A DNA stretch of 6,188 nt from Candidatus Bathyarchaeota archaeon (GTDB lineage Archaea; Thermoproteota; Bathyarchaeia; Bathyarchaeales; Bathycorpusculaceae), in the NCBI GenBank assembly GCA_030626685.1, contig DAOUTL010000082.1, forward strand, positions 1 through 6,188. Reading direction: 5' to 3'. Position numbers and translations under genes: made by a program. Shown piece by piece: positions 1 to 4,695 of the stretch. The notes beneath the pieces were generated by a model that searched no databases, was not told the origin of the DNA, and saw nothing but the letters and a program-made list of their open reading frames with translations. Within the stretch, counting starts at the first letter, position 1, and every line of letters begins with the position of its first letter.

Positions 1-10
1 TTTGCACAAA

Positions 11-18
11 CTTTTATG
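11..18 (+). promoter_or_regulatory. Possible TATA box of the pyruvate-kinase-like gene
   Basis: The octamer CTTTTATG lies 37 bases before the ATG at 55 and resembles an archaeal TATA box. Transcription would then begin near base 40, which leaves a very short leader. The ribosome binding site GAGGGTG at 41-47 ends 7 bases before the start codon. Only a partial upstream sequence is visible, so this is a weak call. Confidence 0.3.
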
Positions 19-54
19 TTCTAAAAACGTTAACAAATTAGAGGGTGTCATGAA

Positions 55-603
55 ATGAGCGTAGTTGAGAGAAAAATTGAATATTTCACGGATTACGGTT
101 CCCAAAACACGGAGAAAACCCTAGAGATTGTAAGAAACAGAGTTCAAAGAGGCGACGTTAAAACAGTTGTTGTGGCAAGCACTTCAGGCGAAACCGGAGT
201 TAAATTCGCAAAGGCACTAAAGGACATTGCAAAAGTTATCGCTGTTGCATACGAAGAAATGAAACCCATGTATAAACGGCAAATAGCCGAATTCGGCGGA
301 AAAGCAGTGGACAAAGCACATTTACCTCTACATGCAAAAGGAATGGATAATGTACGAAAAAGCTTCTACACTCTTGGACAGGGATTCAAAGTCGCAGTTG
401 AAGTTACATTAATAGCTGCCGATAAAGGCGAGGTTAACCTTTACGAGGATGTTATAGGCGTGGGTGGAACCGGTAAAGGCGCAGACACGGCGATAACCGT
501 CAGAGCAACACCAACCAAAGAAATATTCAGCGAAGACGAAAACAAAAAACTCGAAATTCGAGAAATACTTGCCATGCCATTGAAAAAGAAATGGTGGAAA
601 TAA
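55..603 (+). CDS. Stand-alone pyruvate kinase C-terminal (alpha/beta) domain-like protein
   Basis: This 182-residue protein resembles the C-terminal alpha/beta domain of pyruvate kinase, found in many archaea as a separate protein with no TIM-barrel catalytic domain. Visible marks are the segment ASTSGETGVKFA (residues 41-52), which fits the strand-loop-helix of that fold, and a glycine-rich GVGGTGKGADTA (135-146) near the end. In full pyruvate kinases this domain holds allosteric sites; here no kinase active site exists, so glycolytic activity is not expected and the true function is unknown. The ATG at 55 is chosen because GAGGGTG at 41-47 is well spaced; the earlier ATG at 50 hits a stop after two codons. 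The C-terminus is basic and tryptophan-bearing (KKKWWK). A 6-bp stem-loop (627-646) follows the stop but lacks a T-run. Family assignment is fairly sure, role is not. Confidence 0.8.
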   Translation: MSVVERKIEYFTDYGSQNTEKTLEIVRNRVQRGDVKTVVVASTSGETGVKFAKALKDIAKVIAVAYEEMKPMYKRQIAEFGGKAVDKAHLPLHAKGMDNVRKSFYTLGQGFKVAVEVTLIAADKGEVNLYEDVIGVGGTGKGADTAITVRATPTKEIFSEDENKKLEIREILAMPLKKKWWK

Positions 604-626
604 ACGTAGCGGAAGGATGACTGCAC

Positions 627-646
627 AAAGGTACACGTAAACCTTT
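627..646 (+). repeat. Small stem-loop downstream of the pyruvate-kinase-like gene
   Basis: AAAGGT (627-632) and ACCTTT (641-646) form a perfect 6-bp inverted repeat with an 8-base loop, 24 bases past the stop codon of the first gene. No T-run follows it, so it is a poor fit to an archaeal terminator. It may be chance. Confidence 0.25.
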
Positions 647-731
647 CATAACGAATTTGCTGTTCTGGCTGTATAACTGACCTTGCTGGGTTCAACTATT
701 ACCACCTTCCAGTGCTACAAATTCAGAGGGG

Positions 732-744
732 CAAAAGTTTTTAG
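732..744 (+). promoter_or_regulatory. Likely promoter (BRE/TATA) of pyrF
   Basis: An A-rich run CAAAAG (732-737), as in an archaeal TFB recognition element, is followed directly by TTTTTAG (738-744), a TATA-like box. Its centre is about 36 bases before the GTG start at 777, which would put transcription start near 767 and give a leader of about 10 bases. This matches common archaeal spacing and suggests that pyrF is transcribed separately from the gene before it. Confidence 0.4.
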
Positions 745-776
745 CCTTACACCTAAATAGAAAATGGTGTTTAAGC

Positions 777-1547
777 GTGTCTTTTCGCCTTAAGATGGAG
801 CAAACAGTAAAAAACAAAAAATCAAACATTGTTTTAGCCCTAGACTTTCCCTTCGAAAAACCAGAAAACCGCGAAAACCTCTTCTCCAAAGCAGAGCGCA
901 TTTTAGAAGCAGTGCACCCCTACATTTGCGCTGTAAAGTTTAACCGTCACCTCGTTCTTCCCCTCGGCACATTCAACGGCGCACAGAAACTCGTGAAAAA
1001 AGCCCACAATATGGAGCTGCTCACGATAATGGACTGTAAAATAAATGACATAGGCTCAACAAACCAAACAATCGCAGAGTACTATTACGCTGCCGGCTTC
1101 GACGCCCTAACAGCCAATCCCTTCGTGGGATGGGAAGAAGGCTTAAAACCAGTTTTTGAAGTTGCGCGTAGACTGCAACGCGGCGTAATCCTCCTCGTCT
1201 ACATGAGCCACAAAGGAGCAAGCGAAGGCTATGGACAAACAATCTGTAATGCAGAAACCGGTGAAAAAACACCTCAATACATGTCGTTTGCGAAAAAATC
1301 CTTAAAATGGAATGTCGACGGTGTTGTTGTGGGCGCAACATACCCAGAAAAAATAAGAGAAATACACGAAATGCTTGGCGAAAAAATACCGATCTATTCA
1401 CCTGGAATAGGTGTTCAAGGAGGAGCAATCGAATCAGCTTTGAAAGCTGGAGCACGCTACCTGATCGTGGGACGGACAATAACGCTTGCAGAAAATTCGG
1501 CTGAAACTGCGAAGAAAATCAGAGATCTTGCGAATCAGTGTAAATAA
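777..1547 (+). CDS. pyrF: Orotidine 5'-phosphate decarboxylase
   Basis: The 256-residue protein decarboxylates OMP to UMP, the last step of de novo pyrimidine synthesis, in the cytoplasm. Numbered from the GTG, it shows the first barrel strand LALD (20-23), a lysine in CAVKF (K54), the D-x-K-x-x-D catalytic signature as DCKINDI (D86, K88, D91), the phosphate-binding SPGIGVQGG (208-216) and VGRTIT (231-236). This set is complete for a functional TIM-barrel enzyme. Start choice: the GTG at 777 keeps the N-terminal helix SFRLKM, which resembles the S-F-x-x-K-L opening common in this family, and GGTG (766-769) could serve as a weak ribosome binding site. An ATG at 795 would drop six residues and has no clear ribosome binding site. 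The length is somewhat above the usual 210-240 residues. The gene is convergent with the ribbon-helix-helix gene, only 20 bases away. Confidence 0.93.
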   Translation: MSFRLKMEQTVKNKKSNIVLALDFPFEKPENRENLFSKAERILEAVHPYICAVKFNRHLVLPLGTFNGAQKLVKKAHNMELLTIMDCKINDIGSTNQTIAEYYYAAGFDALTANPFVGWEEGLKPVFEVARRLQRGVILLVYMSHKGASEGYGQTICNAETGEKTPQYMSFAKKSLKWNVDGVVVGATYPEKIREIHEMLGEKIPIYSPGIGVQGGAIESALKAGARYLIVGRTITLAENSAETAKKIRDLANQCK

Positions 1548-1554
1548 ATTCTCC

Positions 1555-1575
1555 GAAGATAATGTGGTTATCTTC
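1555..1575. terminator. Hairpin between convergent pyrF and ribbon-helix-helix gene, possible bidirectional terminator
   Basis: GAAGATAA (1555-1562) and TTATCTTC (1568-1575) form a perfect 8-bp stem around a 5-base loop, 7 bases after the pyrF stop. The right arm contains the stop codon of the convergent gene. On the plus strand a pyrimidine-rich stretch and a T-run near 1596-1600 follow. Position and symmetry suggest a shared 3'-end signal, but the stem is AT-rich and no T-run directly abuts it. Confidence 0.4.
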
Positions 1576-1720
1576 CTCTTCTTTCCCAAAGCTCCTTTTT
1601 CAGCAAGTCTCTGACGGCTGACCTTATTGCTGCACTTCTGCTCGGATACATGTTCGCTCTTACAAGCTCATCTAACCCTTCAAGATAAGCCTCGGGCAAT
1701 AGAACCGTTACAAGTTTCAT
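1568..1720 (-). CDS. Small ribbon-helix-helix (CopG/Arc-type) DNA-binding protein
   Basis: This 50-residue protein is a typical short ribbon-helix-helix transcription factor. The N-terminal strand KLVTVLLPE (2-10) would pair with that of a second subunit and insert into the major groove. Helix one follows (AYLEGLDELVRAN), then the turn MYPSRSAAIR (24-33), which matches the family's Y-x-S-R-S-x-A-I-R signature, and helix two (SAVRDLLKKEL). The tail WERRGR is basic. The ATG start is supported by GGGTGA (1728-1733 on the complementary strand) seven bases ahead. Such proteins are commonly autorepressors or antitoxins. No toxin gene lies beside it: the downstream neighbour is convergent pyrF and the upstream side is a long spacer, so a free-standing regulator is more likely. 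The target is unknown; an inverted repeat in its own promoter (1744-1758) is the obvious candidate. Fold assignment is confident. Confidence 0.88.
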   Translation of the reverse strand: MKLVTVLLPEAYLEGLDELVRANMYPSRSAAIRSAVRDLLKKELWERRGR

Positions 1721-1743
1721 GCTACTTTCACCCTAACATATTA

Positions 1744-1758
1744 TGCATATAACATGCA
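1744..1758. promoter_or_regulatory. Candidate operator for the ribbon-helix-helix protein
   Basis: The sequence TGCAT-ATAAC-ATGCA is a perfect 5-5-5 inverted repeat. It sits between the TATA-like box (1761-1770) and the start codon (1720) of the ribbon-helix-helix gene, where a bound protein would block transcription start. The same stretch carries TAACAT twice (1734-1739 and 1750-1755, 16 bases apart) and the 8-base palindrome TATGCATA (1742-1749). Ribbon-helix-helix proteins bind short inverted or direct repeats, so autoregulation is plausible but inferred. Confidence 0.4.
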
Positions 1759-1760
1759 GT

Positions 1761-1770
1761 AAATATAAAT
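1761..1770 (-). promoter_or_regulatory. TATA-like box of the ribbon-helix-helix gene
   Basis: On the minus strand this reads ATTTATATTT, a good archaeal TATA box. Its centre is about 45 bases before the ATG at 1720; transcription would start near 1740 and give a leader of about 20 bases that includes the ribosome binding site GGGTGA. Confidence 0.5.
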
Positions 1771-2082
1771 CCTCATTCTAAAAGATTATGTTTCATAGTC
1801 CATATTTCCATCTCGCCATAGCTGTTTTGCTGCATTTACTTTTTTAATTGCTCTTTCACGACTTGAACCCGCTCAATCTTTCTTTAATATCGAATGTTAG
1901 AGCGGAAAAACCTTAAAATCTTCCCTGTCAAGGTCTCTCTTTTCTGTAAAGTCACCGATTTTAAAAAGATAACTTGAAATTCACCTTTCTAGCTTAGGTG
2001 TTTTTATTGTTAATGTGGGAGCGTTGTGAATAAAGGAAGCTATAGGCAAGTTTCTTGCTGTTCTGAAGATGCCTCGCGGCGG

Positions 2083-2095
2083 CAAATACATAAAT
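2083..2095 (+). promoter_or_regulatory. Possible promoter of guaAB
   Basis: The AT-rich stretch around CAAATACATAAAT sits about 50 bases before the TTG start at 2143 and could be a TATA box giving a leader of about 25 bases. An alternative is AAATAAACT near 2107-2115. The ribosome binding site GAGGAG (2126-2131) lies 11 bases before the start codon. Which TATA candidate is used cannot be told from sequence alone. Confidence 0.3.
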
Positions 2096-2142
2096 CGGAA
2101 AACGACAAATAAACTAGCAGCCTAAGAGGAGTAGTAGTCACA

Positions 2143-3345
2143 TTGGAAATATTCAACCCGAAGAAGTTTGTCGAAGTCGAAATTGAGGAAATAAAGAAGA
2201 GCGTTGGCGGTGAAAAGGCGTTGGTGGCTGTTTCCGGAGGTGTTGACAGCACAGCATGCGCCGTGTTGACGCACAAGGCGATAGGTGAAAACCTTGTTTG
2301 CGTGATGTTAGACGACGCTTTCATGCGTGAGGGTGAACCAGACCGCGTAGCCGAAATCTTGTCGAAACCGCCTTTCAATGTGCCCATAAAAATAGTCGAT
2401 GTTCGTGAGCGCTTCTTACAGGCTATGAAGGGGTTGAGGGATGCTGAGGAAAAACGCAAAGTGTTCCGCGAAACCTTCTATCAAATTCTAAGCGAAACAG
2501 CCAAAAAAGAAGGGTGCAAAATCCTCGTGCAAGGCACAATACGTGCAGACATCGTGGAAACGGTGGGCGGCATAAAAACGCAACACAACGTTCTGGAGCA
2601 GATGGGCATAAACACCATGGAACGCTACGGCTTCAAAGTTGTTGAACCCCTCGTAACATTGTACAAGGAACAGGTCAGAATGGTCGCAAGATACCTAGGA
2701 TTACCAGCTGAAACTTCTGAACGGCAACCGTTTCCAGGACCAGGCTTATCAGTTCGTGTGGTCGGCGAAATCCATCCTGATAAGTTAGAGACCTTAAAGA
2801 AGGCTACAGCCATTGTTGAACGTGAGCTTGCTCAGCACAAGCCCAGCCAATACTTCGCCGTAATTATCAGCAACGAAGAAGCTTTACAGCAACGTGGAAT
2901 CACCCATATTCGAGAAACCGTAGCGCGACTTCTTAACGTCCCATCAAGAAATATTCACGCAAAAATCTTCCGCGACAAGGCGACAGGAGTGAAAGGCGGG
3001 GAAAGACGCTACGGCGAGATAGTGGGCATAAAAGTTCAAACCATAAACGGGAAAGTTCACCAAACAGCTATTCGGAACATTGTTTCGCTTCAAGCGAGAA
3101 TAATAACTGAAAACCCAGCGGTTGCAAGAGTTTTTTATGCAGTTAAGGATTTACCTGAGAAAAAGCCATACGTTATTGGCATAAGGGCAGTTCAAACCAA
3201 AAATTTTCTAACGGCGCAAGTTTCAGAAATACCATGGACAACGCTGAATAAGGTTGCAGAAGAAATTATCGTGAAAAGTCCCAACGTGTCAACAGTCTAT
3301 TATGATGTTACCCCAAAGCCGCCGGCAACCATCGAAATGGAATAA
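2143..3345 (+). CDS. guaAB: GMP synthase (glutamine-hydrolysing) subunit B, ATP pyrophosphatase
   Basis: This 400-residue cytoplasmic enzyme adenylates XMP and aminates it to GMP, using ammonia from a separate glutaminase subunit (GuaAA), which is not in this window. The N-type ATP-pyrophosphatase P-loop is SGGVDS (31-36). Further marks are QGTIRADIVET (130-140), the lid-region QPFPGPGLSVRVVGE (195-209) and the family ending YDVTPKPPATIEME (387-400). There is no N-terminal glutamine amidotransferase domain, which is the archaeal split form. The corresponding part of bacterial GuaA is about 320 residues; the extra 80 or so lie in the C-terminal dimerisation domain, roughly residues 245-338, between KPSQYFAVIIS and YVIGIRAVQT. 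Translation starts at TTG, because no ATG or GTG lies in frame between the GAGGAG site and the conserved N-terminus. The next gene begins 55 bases downstream with its own promoter-like element. Confidence 0.95.
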   Translation: MEIFNPKKFVEVEIEEIKKSVGGEKALVAVSGGVDSTACAVLTHKAIGENLVCVMLDDAFMREGEPDRVAEILSKPPFNVPIKIVDVRERFLQAMKGLRDAEEKRKVFRETFYQILSETAKKEGCKILVQGTIRADIVETVGGIKTQHNVLEQMGINTMERYGFKVVEPLVTLYKEQVRMVARYLGLPAETSERQPFPGPGLSVRVVGEIHPDKLETLKKATAIVERELAQHKPSQYFAVIISNEEALQQRGITHIRETVARLLNVPSRNIHAKIFRDKATGVKGGERRYGEIVGIKVQTINGKVHQTAIRNIVSLQARIITENPAVARVFYAVKDLPEKKPYVIGIRAVQTKNFLTAQVSEIPWTTLNKVAEEIIVKSPNVSTVYYDVTPKPPATIEME

Positions 3346-3354
3346 TCACTTATC

Positions 3355-3370
3355 GAGAAAACGTATAAGT
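3355..3370 (+). promoter_or_regulatory. Likely promoter of the arcadin-1-like gene
   Basis: GAGAAAAC (from 3355) resembles a TFB recognition element and TATAAGT (3364-3370) a TATA box. Transcription would start near 3392, nine bases before the ATG at 3401, so the message would be almost leaderless. This suits the absence of a clear ribosome binding site and implies expression independent of guaAB. Confidence 0.45.
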
Positions 3371-3400
3371 GCTTGGAAACGTTTTACAATATGGTCAGTC

Positions 3401-3730
3401 ATGTTTCGGGTTAGAGTGCATAAAATCGAGTCTATTCGAGACTTAGATGGTAATCTCGGAAAACGCATAGAGTTGGTTGAGGAACGGCAGATTCCACGCT
3501 TTGCGGTTAGACCAAAAACTGAAGAGGCGAAAATGGTGCAAGATGTTTTCCAAGCCGTGCAACAGCAGTTACCAATGTTTCCGGCGGCAAAAACACAGTT
3601 TGCAATTCCAAAAATAATTCTTTTCTTAACGGAGCATGAATATGAACGCTTAGGCATAGACTTTGATGTAAACCAAGTTCACGAAATAACCCTTGAGAAC
3701 CAATCCATAAAGTTCAAGAAAACAGCATGA
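3401..3730 (+). CDS. Arcadin-1-like small protein
   Basis: The 109-residue protein opens with FRVRVHKIESIRDLDGN, then GKRIELVEER (20-29), a helical, glutamine-rich middle (about 40-60), and the segment PKIILFLTEHEYERLGIDF (70-88), ending in a short strand-rich tail. This layout resembles, from memory of the family, the small proteins annotated as arcadin-1 in Thermoproteota. Arcadins were described beside the actin homologue crenactin in Pyrobaculum and are thought to be cytoskeletal partners. No crenactin or other arcadin gene is visible here, so a cytoskeletal role is only inferred by family. The ATG at 3401 is chosen over in-frame upstream ATGs (3302, 3305), which lie inside guaAB and ahead of the likely promoter. 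Its last 17 bases overlap the 3' end of the opposing gene. Confidence 0.5.
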   Translation: MFRVRVHKIESIRDLDGNLGKRIELVEERQIPRFAVRPKTEEAKMVQDVFQAVQQQLPMFPAAKTQFAIPKIILFLTEHEYERLGIDFDVNQVHEITLENQSIKFKKTA

Positions 3731-4049
3731 CCTCTTTTCTTATATGCTTCAATGCTGAATGCTTCGGATGAAAAGACAACACAAACATCATGTTCCTTAA
3801 AGCAGTAAAAATCTCCTGTACCTCGGATTTTCCGCCTTTATCACAGTAAATTGGGATTGGCTCTTCATCACCGCTTTCGTAATAAACATATATTGGCGCG
3901 AATTTCTCCCTAAAAGTGACGACTTCCACATTCAACTTTAATAACTTAGCCATTTTCTCAGCTGCTACACTTACAGATTTCAGTCGCTTTCCACGGGATG
4001 TAAAATTTGAGGCATAAATCAATATTTTTCCATTATGATTCTCCAACAT
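3714..4049 (-). CDS. Conserved-looking protein of unknown function, 111 residues
   Basis: I do not recognise this protein. It begins with a beta-alpha-beta pattern: strand KILIYAS (8-14), a basic loop FTSRGKR, a helix (about 25-38) and strand NVEVVTF (40-46). A hydrophobic-aromatic strand pair follows (PIYVYYES and PIPIYCDKGG, 52-73), then a helix SEVQEIFTALRNMMFVLSF (75-93) and a basic tail (HPKHSALKHIRKEV). There is no signal peptide, clear membrane span or metal-binding cluster; the only cysteine is C69. The ATG at 4049 is well supported by GGTGGA five bases before it (4055-4060) and by TTTTAAAA (4085-4092) as a TATA box. The open frame runs further upstream, but that part is only the antisense of acylphosphatase. 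It converges on the arcadin-1-like gene with a 17-base overlap and diverges from acylphosphatase. Confidence 0.72.
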   Translation of the reverse strand: MLENHNGKILIYASNFTSRGKRLKSVSVAAEKMAKLLKLNVEVVTFREKFAPIYVYYESGDEEPIPIYCDKGGKSEVQEIFTALRNMMFVLSFHPKHSALKHIRKEVMLFS

Positions 4050-4084
4050 ACTTATCCACCAAAAATCAGAACTGCACAAGCAGC

Positions 4085-4092
4085 TTTTAAAA
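4085..4092 (-). promoter_or_regulatory. TATA-like box of the unknown minus-strand gene
   Basis: The palindromic TTTTAAAA is centred about 39 bases before the ATG at 4049. It would place transcription start near 4062 and leave a 12-base leader containing the GGTGGA ribosome binding site. A near-palindrome (4096-4110) lies directly upstream. Confidence 0.4.
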
Positions 4093-4095
4093 CAA

Positions 4096-4110
4096 GTGTT
4101 GAAACGACAC
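4096..4110. repeat. Near-palindrome in the divergent intergenic region
   Basis: GTGTTG-AAA-CGACAC is a 15-base inverted repeat, with arms matching at five of six positions (the sixth is a T:G wobble). It sits just upstream of the TATA-like box of the minus-strand gene and 100 bases before acylphosphatase. It could be a binding site for a regulator of either gene, or chance. Confidence 0.25.
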
Positions 4111-4209
4111 TTTCGCACGGTGGAGAGAGATAAGTTGAAATGAAAATTCATAAACCCCAAATCATAAATGTTTTCAGAATTCATCCATCCATCGTGAGCG
4201 GTAGATCCC

Positions 4210-4497
4210 ATGAAGGTTAGAGCACACGTGTTCATAAGCGGTAGAGTGCAAGGCGTGTTCTTCAGATCAGAAACAAGATACGAAGCTAAAAAACGTGGGG
4301 TAAAGGGTTGGGTTCGCAACCTGCCAGATAGAAGGGTTGAAGCTGTGTTTGAAGGCGAAGAAAAAAGCGTGAAAGAACTTATAGGGTTCTGTAGGCGGGG
4401 ACCGCCGGGAGCAAGAGTCAAGGACATACATGTTATATGGGAAAATTATACGGGCGAGTTTAAAGACTTTGAAATTAGATATGGCTATCGATTCTAA
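4210..4497 (+). CDS. acyP: Acylphosphatase
   Basis: The 95-residue protein hydrolyses the carboxyl-phosphate bond of acyl phosphates such as carbamoyl phosphate or 1,3-bisphosphoglycerate, in the cytoplasm. It has the family signature GRVQGVFFR (11-19), whose arginine R19 binds the phosphate, and GWVRNLPD (33-40), whose asparagine N37 orients the catalytic water; both active-site residues are present. The length is normal for the family (about 90-100). The ATG at 4210 gives the expected strand-one opening KVRAHVFISGRVQG; the ribosome binding site is weak. The gene diverges from the unknown gene at 4049 and ends against the homing-endonuclease remnant on the opposite strand. Confidence 0.95.
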   Translation: MKVRAHVFISGRVQGVFFRSETRYEAKKRGVKGWVRNLPDRRVEAVFEGEEKSVKELIGFCRRGPPGARVKDIHVIWENYTGEFKDFEIRYGYRF

Positions 4498-4695
4498 GCG
4501 GTTTATTTCAACTCGAGTTGCATAGCCTATTCCTAATTGTTCAGCGATACAGTCTAAGTGTTTCCTGTCGCTTTGAGACACCTAAAACACAACTTTTTTA
4601 GAATCATGTTCCGGAGAGGATTTATCAACATGAATACCAACTGTCGCTTCTCCTTCCCAGAATCCAGCGAGTCATGACCAGAAGTCTTTATCCGT
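4498..4695 (-). pseudogene. Decayed fragment of a LAGLIDADG homing endonuclease
   Basis: Read on the minus strand from 4695 down, this stretch gives DKDFWS, a TGA stop (4672-4674), then LAGFWEGEATVGIHVD (4671-4624), a degenerate segment to KKVVF, a TAG stop (4582-4584), then VSQSDRKHLDCIAEQLGIG (4581-4525). LAGFWEGEA matches the LAGLIDADG motif (usual form LAGFxxGEG). The spacing of about 30 residues to V-S-Q-S-D-x-x-x-L-x-x-I-A-x-x-L-G-I-G is that of the family, where a VSNTD-type strand is followed by a helix and a GxG turn. Both stops differ by one base from a sense codon and there is no frameshift, so decay looks fairly recent. The fragment has no start codon, holds only the front half of one domain and is cut where acyP begins (4497). 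It is in the same frame as the upstream coiled-coil gene, directly after that gene's TGA. Function as an endonuclease is not expected. Confidence 0.62.

Larger units (their letters stand above)
1721..2142. other. 422-base AT-rich spacer without a convincing gene
   Basis: Apart from the promoter and candidate operator of the ribbon-helix-helix gene at its left end, no gene can be supported here. A short hairpin, CACCT (1982-1986) with AGGTG (1996-2000), is followed by TTTTT (2001-2005) and could act as a terminator, though no plus-strand gene is near enough to need it. On the minus strand, one frame from about 1980 down to 1786 gives protein-like stretches broken by two stops (TAA after FKVFPL, then TGA at 1873-1875), ending in a lysine- and arginine-rich piece RERAIKKVNAAKQLW. 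That could be a decayed gene end, but its length is within chance. A plus-strand reading from a GTG at 2026 to a stop at 2112 (28 codons) is equally weak. Confidence 0.5.

Noticed and set aside
614..680. C/D-box-like small RNA after the pyruvate-kinase-like gene
   Set aside because: AGGATGA at the left differs from the C box and CTGA at the right is only four bases; no internal C'/D' pair is present.
1021..1479. 152-codon minus-strand open frame inside pyrF
   Set aside because: It is the shadow of a strongly supported pyrF, with leucine/arginine-rich antisense composition and no motifs.
1855..1880. tRNA T-arm-like GGTTCAAGTC on the minus strand
   Set aside because: The flanking bases do not form a T stem and no acceptor, D or anticodon arms can be folded around it.
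2026..2112. 28-codon plus-strand reading from a GTG ahead of guaAB
   Set aside because: There is a weak GGGAG before it, but it is short, has no recognisable motif and the TATA spacing does not fit; a leader peptide cannot be supported.
4140..4214. Short plus-strand ORF from the ATG at 4140 overlapping the start of acyP
   Set aside because: It has only about two dozen codons, no ribosome binding site and no recognisable content; it is likely to be chance.
4050..4427. Upstream extension of the unknown minus-strand gene to 4427
   Set aside because: It runs antisense through acyP and the divergent promoter region. The ATG at 4049 has a good ribosome binding site and TATA box.
4267..4581. 104-codon minus-strand open frame starting with a GTG at 4581
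   Set aside because: Its first 28 codons are the back part of the homing-endonuclease remnant and the rest is the antisense of acyP; it has no independent support as a gene.
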